Shown: piece by piece, positions 53,469 through 61,194 of the stretch
Numbering within the stretch: the stretch's first letter is position 1
Layout of the letters: each line of letters starts with the position of its first letter
Assembly (NCBI GenBank): GCA_913057905.1
Contig: CAJXPB010000006.1
Span: 1-64,000, forward strand
Source: an uncultured Pseudomonadota bacterium
GTDB taxonomy: Bacteria; Myxococcota_A; Bradymonadia; Bradymonadales; Bradymonadaceae
Direction of reading: 5' to 3'
Length of the DNA stretch: 64,000 nt
Translations under genes and position numbers: made by a program
Notes under the pieces: model-generated
The model's database searches: none
What the model was told of the DNA's origin: nothing
Seen by the model: only the letters and a program-made list of their open reading frames with translations

Positions 53469-54250
53469 GGAGCCTCCGACAAAAAGCCGTGGCGCTGGAG
53501 AACTTCGGCGCCTCGCGCGGACCGCACGTAGTCTACGAACGTACGGGCGAGTTCCGGCTGTTCGGTGGCGGTGATTAGGCCGATGGGATAACGGGCGCTG
53601 ACGTTGATAGAAGAGGGCACGTCGACGGTTTTGACACGATCCGAGGAGACAGCGTCGGTTCGATAGACGATGGCAGCGTCGGCCTCGCCCATGGCGACCT
53701 TGGCGCGGACCAGCCGCACGTTGCTCTCCTTGCTGACGACGCGGTCGCGGACCATCTGCACGAATTCGTCCCCGAGTTGGGCGCGGGCGTGTTCGAACAT
53801 CTGGCGGGTGTAGCGACCCACGGGCACATCGTCCGTTCCGATGACTAGGCTGTCGGCCCGCGGGAGGTCCTGGAAGGATTTGATGCGGGCTGGATTGTCC
53901 TCGGGCACGACGACGGCCAATTCATTGCGGGCAAACATCTCGCTGGAGACGATGATGCCCGAGTCGACCAGCGCCGTCATGTGCTGGAGATTTGCCGACG
54001 CAAAGATGTCCGCCGACGCACCCTGTTTCAACTGGAGGCGCAGGACCTGACTGCCGGCGAAGTTGGTGGCGACCTCCACGTCGGGGTGCGCCGCCTCGAA
54101 ACCCGATTCGATCTCCCGAAACGCGTCGGTCAACGAGGAGGCGGCATAGACGGTGAGCCGGCTGGTTTGTTCGCCTGAGCCCCGGGGATCTTCGCACCCG
54201 GCGAAGACCAGCAGTGCCCCCATCAGAAGAATTGCATACGTGCGAGTCAT
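53465..54250 (-). CDS. modA: molybdate-binding lipoprotein
   Basis: This 261-residue protein has signal [19 protein letters not shown] (lipobox FAGC) and the ModA/type-2 periplasmic fold: [69 protein letters not shown]. The Ser, Ser and Tyr residues that bind the oxyanion in ModA appear in place (family knowledge). It follows ccoI by 46 bases on the same strand and overlaps modB by four. Confidence 0.9.
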   Translation of the reverse strand: MTRTYAILLMGALLVFAGCEDPRGSGEQTSRLTVYAASSLTDAFREIESGFEAAHPDVEVATNFAGSQVLRLQLKQGASADIFASANLQHMTALVDSGIIVSSEMFARNELAVVVPEDNPARIKSFQDLPRADSLVIGTDDVPVGRYTRQMFEHARAQLGDEFVQMVRDRVVSKESNVRLVRAKVAMGEADAAIVYRTDAVSSDRVKTVDVPSSINVSARYPIGLITATEQPELARTFVDYVRSARGAEVLQRHGFLSEAP

Positions 54251-54296
54251 ACCCATCGTACCGACCCGCACACTAATCGATATGAGACGGCTGCGT

Positions 54297-56264
54297 CTAA
54301 TCCTCCAGGGTGATCGCGGTGCGCCAGGTCACAAACAGGCTCGAACTGACCATCAAGACTGCGGCGAAGACGGGATGGAGCCATCCGGCGGCCGCCGCGC
54401 CGATACCGACGACATTATAGACGAGGGCGTACCCGAGGTTCGTGCGAATCGTGGAGACGGTGCCGCGCGCCCGCTGCAGGGCCGCGGAGAGATCGGTCGG
54501 GTCATCGCCGTGCCAGGTGACGTCGGCGACGTCGACGGTCAGTTCCGAACCATCGGCTTTGGCGATTCCGACGTCGGCCGCCGCCATCGCGCCGGCATCG
54601 TTGACGCCATCGCCGATGTAGACGACGCGGCGGCCCGCCTGTCGGAGTCGGTCGACAAGCTGTTCTTTCTGGTCGGGCTTCATCTCGGAGTAGACGTCGT
54701 CGAACCCGAGCCGGTGTGCACGTTCGGGTCGGTCTCCGGTGACGAGAAGCGGTCGGACGCCGGCCGCCTCCAGTGAGTCGAGCATCACATCGAGTCGGTC
54801 GGCCGGCCGTTCCGCGACGGCCGCGGCTGCGACGACCGTGTCGTCGACGACGATGGCCAGGTGGCGGACACCATCGGGACCGCGCAGGGTGTCGGTCAGG
54901 GATCGGAAAATTTCCTTCTGGTCATCGGGAACCAGGGCGGCTGTGCCGACGGCGACGTCTCGTTCACCGCCGTCGTCGACGTCCCGCACCGTCCCCTCGA
55001 TGCCGGCACCTGGAATCGAGCGACTTGTGACGAGTCGCCAGCGGTCCCCGTCGGTGTTGGACCCAGTCTGAAACGCCGCGGCGACGGGATGGTCGCTCGC
55101 CTGCTCAAGGGTCCGGGCCAGGGCGAAGGCCTGATCTCGCCCCCCGGGCCCATCGGCGGCGACGAGGTCGACCAGATGACCGGCTTCGGCGGTCAATGTG
55201 CCGGTCTTGTCGAAGACCGCGGTATCGCATCTGGCGAGTCGCTCGACGACGTCGCCTCCCCGGGCGATCAACCCGGCGTCGGCGTACGATCCCAGGGTCA
55301 TCCACACAGCCAGCGGGACGGCGAATCCGAGGGCGCAGGGGCAGGCGATCAGCAGCACCGACAGGGCGTTAAACAGCGCCTCCTGCCAGTCGGCCACCCA
55401 GGCCCAATATCCGAAGGTCACCGCGGTGAACGCGACGACGGCCGGGAAGAACCACTGGACGATCCTGTCGGCCTCGACCTGCCATTCCGACGGCCGCTGC
55501 CATGCCTCTTCGACAGACGCCCGGATGGCATCGATCATTCGTTCGCCCTTCGGGGCTTCGTTCTGAATGACGAGCGACGCATCGATAGCGTCGGATCCGG
55601 CGAAGACGCGGTCCCCGGGACGCTTGACCGCCGAAGCCCATTCGCCGGTCACGTGAGCGTCGCGGACGAAACCTTCGCCGCGCTCGATGACACCGTCGAC
55701 CGGCACTGTCTCTCCCGGATCGACGGCCACCAGGTCGCCCTTGGCGATCGCGTCGAGTGGCACTCGCTCGGTGTGACCACAGGTGGTGATCCGACGACAT
55801 TCCTGGTCGTCGACCTCCCAGTCCCGGGCGGCCTCGAGTCCGCGCTGGCGGCTGACGCGCCCGACCCGGTCACCGGCGGTATAGACGACCAGAAGCAGCG
55901 AGGTGACTTCAAAATACACCGGCCCCTCGCCGCGGATCATCGAGCTGATCGAGATCCCGAGGGCGCCGAGCATCCCGGCCAGAAAGAGAAACTCAAAGGT
56001 GACTTCGCGTTGGGTTATCGCCTGCCACACCTTGCGTAGCAGTCTACGGCCCAACAGGTCGAAGACGATGATGGTCGAGCCGAGCAGCGCAATTTCGATG
56101 AAGAGCCGGACGTTCGGCGTAAGCGTCGAGAGGTTCAGCGTGAGGCCGACCACCATGGCATTGCCTGCCAGCAGGGCGCTGATCCCGAGTTTGATCCACT
56201 CCCGATCCGCCGACTCGTCTTGCGGGGGCGACCGTGGCGTGGTCTCTGAATCACAGCATTCCAT
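54297..56264 (-). CDS. ccoI: cbb3-type oxidase copper-transporting P-type ATPase
   Basis: This 655-residue P1B-type ATPase has the membrane CPC motif (LLIACPCALGFAVPLAVWMT), the phosphorylation motif CDTAVFDKTGTLT, TGEWASAVKR (A-domain) and GDGVNDAGAMAAADVGIAK at the hinge. By position, next to ccoNOP, it is the copper pump CcoI/FixI needed for cbb3 assembly (family knowledge). It differs from the usual form in having no N-terminal heavy-metal-associated domain; only MECCDSE with two adjacent Cys is left. It is the fifth gene of the cco set. Confidence 0.88.
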   Translation of the reverse strand: MECCDSETTPRSPPQDESADREWIKLGISALLAGNAMVVGLTLNLSTLTPNVRLFIEIALLGSTIIVFDLLGRRLLRKVWQAITQREVTFEFLFLAGMLGALGISISSMIRGEGPVYFEVTSLLLVVYTAGDRVGRVSRQRGLEAARDWEVDDQECRRITTCGHTERVPLDAIAKGDLVAVDPGETVPVDGVIERGEGFVRDAHVTGEWASAVKRPGDRVFAGSDAIDASLVIQNEAPKGERMIDAIRASVEEAWQRPSEWQVEADRIVQWFFPAVVAFTAVTFGYWAWVADWQEALFNALSVLLIACPCALGFAVPLAVWMTLGSYADAGLIARGGDVVERLARCDTAVFDKTGTLTAEAGHLVDLVAADGPGGRDQAFALARTLEQASDHPVAAAFQTGSNTDGDRWRLVTSRSIPGAGIEGTVRDVDDGGERDVAVGTAALVPDDQKEIFRSLTDTLRGPDGVRHLAIVVDDTVVAAAAVAERPADRLDVMLDSLEAAGVRPLLVTGDRPERAHRLGFDDVYSEMKPDQKEQLVDRLRQAGRRVVYIGDGVNDAGAMAAADVGIAKADGSELTVDVADVTWHGDDPTDLSAALQRARGTVSTIRTNLGYALVYNVVGIGAAAAGWLHPVFAAVLMVSSSLFVTWRTAITLED

Positions 56265-56282
56265 CGTACACGCTCCTGGCGA

Positions 56283-56945
56283 TCATTGTCCGCTCTCGAG
56301 GCTCTTCAGCTCGGAGGCCGTCCACGATGCGCTGCGGTCCGCGCTCTCCTTGCGGAGTGACTCGACCTGAGCGGGTTTGACGGGTCCGGCTTGGTTCGAC
56401 CAGGCCGACCGGATGTAGGTGAGGACGGCGGCAATCTGGCGGTCCGAGAGCTGCCCACCCCAGGCCGGCATCTGGGCGTTGTACTCGTTGCCAGCCACCT
56501 GGATCGGCCCCTCCAGGCCGTGCAGGAGGATACGGATGAGGGTCTGCGGCGGCCCGGTCACCCATTCCGTACCGTCCAGCGGCGGGAAGTTTCCCGCCAC
56601 GCCCTTGCCGTTTTGCTGGTGGCAGGCCGCACACTGGGCGTAGACTCGCTTGCCGAGGGTGGCGAGCTCTTCTGGCGAGGTCCCGCCGCTCGACTCCTTC
56701 TGAGCCTCGGCCGCCGCGGTCGCACGGTCGCCGGGATAAAAGACGTCGACTCGCCAGTCGCCGCTGTAGGCGCCAAGGTACCAGCCTCCCCACCCGACGA
56801 GAGCGAAGAACAGAAAGATCAGCGTCAACGGGATCGGCTGGTAGCCATCCTCTGGCCGCTCGAACTCGCGAGCGATGGGGTCGTGCATCTCGTGGATGTC
56901 CCCCTCATCGGGCGATTCCTGTGACTCTCGTAGTGAGTCGCTCAT
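56283..56945 (-). CDS. ccoP: cbb3 oxidase subunit CcoP, mono-haem form
   Basis: This 220-residue protein has one N-terminal hydrophobic helix (IPLTLIFLFFALVGWGGWYL) and one c-type haem site (VYAQCAACHQQNGKG) with Met-like ligand region downstream (YNAQMPAWGGQLSDRQIAAV). The usual CcoP has two haem sites and about 300 residues, so this form has lost one (or is an ancestral short form). It overlaps ccoO by four bases. It probably delivers electrons to CcoO and CcoN. Confidence 0.88.
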   Translation of the reverse strand: MSDSLRESQESPDEGDIHEMHDPIAREFERPEDGYQPIPLTLIFLFFALVGWGGWYLGAYSGDWRVDVFYPGDRATAAAEAQKESSGGTSPEELATLGKRVYAQCAACHQQNGKGVAGNFPPLDGTEWVTGPPQTLIRILLHGLEGPIQVAGNEYNAQMPAWGGQLSDRQIAAVLTYIRSAWSNQAGPVKPAQVESLRKESADRSASWTASELKSLESGQ

Positions 56946-57670
56946 CGGTCCACCTGCTCGGGGTCAGTCCCGCGATTGGCGTTTTCGGGAAGCGTCTGGT
57001 CATGGTCGAGACTCAACAGATACTCCACCAGAGCCCGTGCCCTGTCGGTCGCCACGACGTAGTGGCCCGGGACGCTGTGCTCCTCGGGCATGTCGACCCG
57101 ACCGACGGGAACGTTGGTTCGCCCCTCGATCGGCACGGTATCGAACAGGAAACGGAAGGGGGGCATCGTGGAGCCCGGCGAGGTAATCCGCGGATTGTAC
57201 AGATGCAGGTAATGCCACTGTCTGCTCGGCTGGCGGCCCCCGATGTTTCGCAGGTCGGGGCCGGTGCGCATGGTCCCGAGTACCGGCGTCTCCTCGCGGG
57301 TGTAGTCGAGCGGGACGCTCGAACGCATGCCCCAGCCGCGAGACAGGTCGCCGCCAAAATCGTTCTGGCGAACCTGCTGGCTGTGGCAATATACGCAACC
57401 GAGGTCGATGTAGACGTCTTTGCCCTTTTGGGCCAACTCGGAACGCTCCGCCGGATAGGTCTCACCGTTGTCCAACATGACGGGTTCCAGCCTGTTGACC
57501 TGCCAGTTCGGGATGGCCACCAGTCCCACGTACGAAGCAATGACGGTGGCCAGCACCCCGGCGGCAATGAACAGGCTGTGTTGCATGCTCTCGGGCGGGG
57601 TCAGCCAGACCTGCCGCCCGTCATCGTCGTCCGGCCGAGGGCCGTCTGGATGGGAACGAGTATCACTCAT
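56942..57670 (-). CDS. ccoO: cbb3 oxidase mono-haem subunit
   Basis: This 242-residue protein has one membrane helix (SLFIAAGVLATVIASYVGLV) and a single haem-c site (DLGCVYCHSQQVRQ), with GMRSSVPLDYTREETPVLGT and RTGPDLRNIGGRQPSRQWHY, all typical of CcoO/FixO (family knowledge). It overlaps ccoN by four bases and ccoP by four. The N-terminal part is slightly longer than usual (DTRSHPDGPRPDDDDGRQVW). Confidence 0.93.
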   Translation of the reverse strand: MSDTRSHPDGPRPDDDDGRQVWLTPPESMQHSLFIAAGVLATVIASYVGLVAIPNWQVNRLEPVMLDNGETYPAERSELAQKGKDVYIDLGCVYCHSQQVRQNDFGGDLSRGWGMRSSVPLDYTREETPVLGTMRTGPDLRNIGGRQPSRQWHYLHLYNPRITSPGSTMPPFRFLFDTVPIEGRTNVPVGRVDMPEEHSVPGHYVVATDRARALVEYLLSLDHDQTLPENANRGTDPEQVDR

Positions 57671-59103
57671 TGGTCACCTCCCAACATCGGGGGGAGTCTG
57701 TCCTTTCCACGGTCGGTGGCCCACTCGTAGAGCATCCGGCCGACCAGGTACGCGAAGATGAAGTGGCCGACAGACATCAGCGCGGCTGCAAACGAGCGCG
57801 ACCACAGATAGGGCAGGGTGGTCTGGACGATCTCGATGAACGCGATGTCTGGATTCTTGAGCATCTGCCCCTGGATCCAGCCGCCGATGGTCAGCCCGAC
57901 CCAGTAGAGAACCATGCCGAGACCGGTGGTCCAGAAATGGGCGCGAATCAACGGCCCAGAGGACCATTCACGACCCGTCAACCGCGGCAGGATGTAGTAC
58001 ATCGACCCAAACAGCACCATCGTCACGAAGGCATACATGCCCAGGTGGGCGTGGGCGATGGTGTAGTGGGTGAAGTGGGTCGTCTCGTTGACGACTCGCA
58101 GGGCAGTCAACGAGCCCTGAACGCTGACGAGGGTGTAGGACATGGCTCCGAAGACGATGAACCGGAGCGTGGGGCTGTACTCGAGTTTGTCGAAGTGGCC
58201 GACCATGGTCATGTGGTGGTTGATGGCCACGGTGATGACCGGAATGAACATCATCATGCTGGCGACGATGCCGACGGTCTGGACCCACAGCGGAATCGGT
58301 CCGCCGATTAGATGGTGCGTGCCCGCCCAGTTGTAAAAGAGCGCCAGCGTCCAGAAGCCCAAAAGGGACAGATAATACGAGTGAATCGGGCGGCCGATGA
58401 CCTTTGGGATGAAGTAGTAAGCAGCGGCCAACCCGATGGGGGTAAACCAGATGCCCAAGACGTTGTGTGCATACCACCAGTTGGCCGTCGCCTCGGCGAC
58501 GCCCGACGCTCCCGTCCCGTGGATCACCAGGTTGCCGGCGATGTACAAAAACGGAAACCAGAAGACCGCCCCGAACAGGTACCATTGCGAGACGTAGACG
58601 TGCTCGACGTTGCGCCGCACGAAGGTCAGGACCGAGGCGGCCATCACCACCACGAAGAGGGCCCCCAAAATGGCGGCCACCCAGGGTGGGAACTCGAGCC
58701 ATTCGACGCTGGTCGAGCCCCCGGCGAGGATGGCGACCGTCCCCGCGAGTACGGCGAAGTTCCAGACCACACCGACGGCGATGAGGCTCTTTCGCAGTGG
58801 CACCCGGACGCGAGAGAGCCGAGCCTGAAGCCACAGCAGGACGCCGATGCCCGTCATCGATGCCCACCCATAGATCATCGTGTTGAGGTGGGCGGGCCGG
58901 ACTCGGCCAAAGGTAAGCCAGGCCTGGTCGGCCAGAAACCACGGCGAGTGGAGCTTGAAGGAGGCGATGAAGGCGAGCACCGTCCCAAACAGCAGCCAAA
59001 AGACGCCGCTGGCCATCATAAAGACGACCGGCAGACGGGCCGAGGCATCGATCGCTTTGCGAGATTGTGCGTCGCGTTCAAGGTCAGTCTCGGAGTCACC
59101 CAT
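57667..59103 (-). CDS. ccoN: cbb3 oxidase catalytic subunit
   Basis: This 478-residue haem-copper oxidase has twelve or more helices and the family's His and Tyr patterns: VRPAHLNTMIYGWASMTGIG, ANWWYAHNVLGIWFTPIGLA, NWAGTHHLIGGPIPLWVQT, TVAINHHMTMVGHFDKLEYS and THFTHYTIAHAHLGMYAFV. These are the haem b/b3 and CuB ligands of CcoN (family knowledge). The start ATG at 59103 is preferred because GAAGGA precedes it and it overlaps the end of ccoS by eight bases; a longer frame from 59148 is possible. Confidence 0.95.
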   Translation of the reverse strand: MGDSETDLERDAQSRKAIDASARLPVVFMMASGVFWLLFGTVLAFIASFKLHSPWFLADQAWLTFGRVRPAHLNTMIYGWASMTGIGVLLWLQARLSRVRVPLRKSLIAVGVVWNFAVLAGTVAILAGGSTSVEWLEFPPWVAAILGALFVVVMAASVLTFVRRNVEHVYVSQWYLFGAVFWFPFLYIAGNLVIHGTGASGVAEATANWWYAHNVLGIWFTPIGLAAAYYFIPKVIGRPIHSYYLSLLGFWTLALFYNWAGTHHLIGGPIPLWVQTVGIVASMMMFIPVITVAINHHMTMVGHFDKLEYSPTLRFIVFGAMSYTLVSVQGSLTALRVVNETTHFTHYTIAHAHLGMYAFVTMVLFGSMYYILPRLTGREWSSGPLIRAHFWTTGLGMVLYWVGLTIGGWIQGQMLKNPDIAFIEIVQTTLPYLWSRSFAAALMSVGHFIFAYLVGRMLYEWATDRGKDRLPPMLGGDQ

Positions 59104-59320
59104 CGTTTCCTTCGTTATCTGGGTCGGGGAGCTGGTCGTCGGGGACATCGGGAAAGGCGTCGGTCATCTCTCCGACGGGTTCGTCCTCATCGAAGAGGAC
59201 CTTTGAGCCTTTCGACACCTGGCGGAACTGCCCGGAGCGGACCGCCCAGGCAAAGGCCCAGACGGTCGCGATGCCGAAGACGACCCAGCTCCCCCAAATC
59301 AGTCCGTAAATGAGCGTCAC
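59096..59320 (-). CDS. ccoS: cbb3 oxidase assembly protein CcoS
   Basis: This 74-residue protein has one helix (IYGLIWGSWVVFGIATVWAF) followed by AWAVRSGQFRQVSKGSKVLF, the standard CcoS pattern (family knowledge: assembly of the oxidase, possibly haem insertion). A 35-residue acidic tail is added. It starts with GTG at 59320, with GAGGAG just upstream inside the peroxiredoxin stop region. Together with ccoN, ccoO, ccoP and ccoI it is part of one operon. Confidence 0.88.
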   Translation of the reverse strand: MTLIYGLIWGSWVVFGIATVWAFAWAVRSGQFRQVSKGSKVLFDEDEPVGEMTDAFPDVPDDQLPDPDNEGNDG

Positions 59321-59323
59321 GGT

Positions 59324-60007
59324 CTACTCCTCTGAGGGTTTGGTGGCGAAGTACCAATCGGTGACATCGGCCTCCGGATCCTGCATGCGCGCGGCGGCCT
59401 CGTCGGCGGTCTCTGGCGGAGGCATGACGACATCGTCGCCCTTGGTCCAGTCGGCGGGCGTGGCGACTTCCTGCTCGTCGATGGTCTGGAGTGCATCGAC
59501 CAGTCGCACGAACTCATCGATTTGGCGGCCCGCCTCAAGCGGATAGTAGACCATCGCACGCAGTCGACGCTCGGGGTCGATGACGAAGACCGTTCGCACC
59601 GTCGAGGTGTCCGAACTGGTTCCGTGGACCATCCCGTATTTGCGGGCGACCTTCTGGTCGATGTCAGCGATGACGGGAAACGGAATCTCGACCCCGAACT
59701 TCTCTTCGATGTTGCGGACCCAGGCGATGTGGCTGTGGAGGCCGTCGATCGAGAGGCCGAGCAATTCGACGCCGCGCTCCTGAAAATCTTCGTAGCGTTC
59801 GGCAAAGCCGATGAACTCCGTCGTACAGACGGGAGTGAAATCGGAGGGGTGAGAGAAGAGGACCACCCATTTGTCGCGTTTCCACTCCGACAGACGAATC
59901 GGCCCGTGCGTGGTCTCCGCCTCAAAGTCTGGAGCCGGCGCATTGATCTGAAGCGGCGCTCCACTCTGCGGGGACGTCTCCGTCGAGGGATTCGTATCCT
60001 CTGCCAT
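59324..60007 (-). CDS. 1-Cys peroxiredoxin
   Basis: This 227-residue protein has SHPSDFTPVCTTEFIGF, the PxxxT/SxxC motif of peroxiredoxins with one catalytic Cys, then HIAWVRNIEEKFGVEIPFP and a C-terminal extension with RQIDEFVRLVDALQ and TPADWTKGDDVVMPPPE, typical of the Prx6/1-Cys class (family knowledge: peroxide removal). It lies three bases upstream of ccoS on the same strand, so it is probably the first gene of the operon. The ATG at 60007 is chosen; ATG at 60019 is also possible. Confidence 0.92.
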   Translation of the reverse strand: MAEDTNPSTETSPQSGAPLQINAPAPDFEAETTHGPIRLSEWKRDKWVVLFSHPSDFTPVCTTEFIGFAERYEDFQERGVELLGLSIDGLHSHIAWVRNIEEKFGVEIPFPVIADIDQKVARKYGMVHGTSSDTSTVRTVFVIDPERRLRAMVYYPLEAGRQIDEFVRLVDALQTIDEQEVATPADWTKGDDVVMPPPETADEAAARMQDPEADVTDWYFATKPSEE

Positions 60008-60153
60008 GATTCGTTCCATAGGTTGAAGTCGGATGAGTGATGCTGACGAGAACGCCGCGATGAGGCGACGTCGGTCGTCCAACGCTGCAAGTTGAATACC
60101 AGCGCGATGTCCCATCCATCTTGGTCGATCGTCAGTGAGAATAGGCCCCGGTT

Positions 60154-60185
60154 GTTTCAACACTCCGTTTCAACTATTGAAACGG
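60154..60185. promoter_or_regulatory. palindrome in the divergent cco/activator intergenic region
   Basis: CCGTTTCAA (60165-60173), CTA, TTGAAACGG (60177-60185) is a perfect inverted repeat with 9-bp arms, preceded by another GTTTCAAC at 60154-60161. It lies 38 bp before the sigma-54 activator ATG and about 150 bp before the peroxiredoxin start on the other side. This is a likely activator or regulator binding site. Confidence 0.6.
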
Positions 60186-60222
60186 GTCCAAAATCGGCTT
60201 CAGTAGCGGCAACGGACACGCA

Positions 60223-61194
60223 ATGAGCAACGAACTCTTGGAGCGAACGGAACGCGAGACGACCGAATTCCACGGCCTGCATACCGTGGCGCCGGAAATG
60301 GAGACGCTTTTCGAGCAGGCCGAGAAAGCAGCAGTCGACGATGCACCGGTGCTCTTGCGTGGGGAAACCGGCACGGGGAAGGAGCACATCGCCCGGGCCA
60401 TCCACCGGTTGAGTGACCGCCGGAAGGCGAGGTTTCGGGCGCTCAACTGTGCGACGTTAACCGGCAACCTCCTGGCCTCGAAGTTGTTCGGGCACAAGAA
60501 GGGAGCGTTCACCGGGGCGACCAGCGACCGGGCCGGTGTCTTCGAGCAGGCCGACCGCGGCACGGTCTTTCTGGACGAAGTCGCTGAGCTGCCGCTGGAG
60601 TTTCAGGCGCGGCTGTTAAGGGTGCTAGAACAGCAGGCATTCGTGCCCGTCGGCGGCCAGGAGCCGGTGCAGGTCGATGTACGGCTGGTGTCGGCGACGC
60701 ATCGTTCGTTGCGCCGGGTGGTCGACTCGGGGCAATTTCGGCAGGACCTGATGTATCGGCTGCGCGTCGTGCCCCTTTTTCTGCCACGACTCGTCGAGCG
60801 GACGGGCGACATCGAGGCGTTGACCTGGCACTTCATCAACCTGTTCAACAGCCGGAAGCGACGCACGGTCGAGGCCATGCCCCAAGAGGTCCTCGAGCTT
60901 CTCCAGCGGCATCACTGGCCGGGCAACGTCCGGGAGCTTCGAAACGTGATTGAATACGCCTTCGTCCTCGGAGAAGGTAAGACGCTGACCACCGATGAAT
61001 TGGTGCCGGAATTGCGCGGAGAACCGCCGCCCGAGCAGCGTGAAAGGGCACCGACGGGGTTTGGGACCGACGAGCGCCGCCAGATCCAGTGGGCGCTGGC
61101 CGAGACCGATGGAAACCGAACCCGTGCCGCGGAGCTACTGGATATCAGTCGGACGACGCTCTGGCGAAAAATGAAGGAGTACGACCTTGATTAG
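60223..61194 (+). CDS. sigma-54-dependent transcriptional activator (no receiver domain)
   Basis: This 323-residue protein has only the AAA+ and Fis-type DNA-binding parts of a sigma-54 activator: Walker A RGETGTGKE (46-54), the sigma-54-contacting loop GAFTGA (94-99), Walker B GTVFLDEVAELP, then HHWPGNVRELRNVIEYAFVL and a C-terminal HTH (NRTRAAELLDISRTTLWRKM). It lacks an N-terminal sensor domain, so it may be constitutive or controlled in another way. It is divergent from the peroxiredoxin-cco-mod operon with the palindrome between them, so it probably regulates that operon or itself. Its end overlaps a convergent gene by 60 bases. Confidence 0.93.
   Translation: MSNELLERTERETTEFHGLHTVAPEMETLFEQAEKAAVDDAPVLLRGETGTGKEHIARAIHRLSDRRKARFRALNCATLTGNLLASKLFGHKKGAFTGATSDRAGVFEQADRGTVFLDEVAELPLEFQARLLRVLEQQAFVPVGGQEPVQVDVRLVSATHRSLRRVVDSGQFRQDLMYRLRVVPLFLPRLVERTGDIEALTWHFINLFNSRKRRTVEAMPQEVLELLQRHHWPGNVRELRNVIEYAFVLGEGKTLTTDELVPELRGEPPPEQRERAPTGFGTDERRQIQWALAETDGNRTRAAELLDISRTTLWRKMKEYDLD

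Noticed and set aside
54861-56039. Plus-strand frame of 392 codons opposite ccoI
   Set aside because: Antisense to a gene with all P-type ATPase motifs; the translation has no domain and many Gly/Asp/Pro runs.
58312-59313. Long plus-strand frame of 333 codons opposite ccoN
   Set aside because: It is antisense to a clear oxidase gene, has extreme Arg/His/Gly/Asp bias and no ribosome site; it follows from the GC-rich third positions of ccoN.
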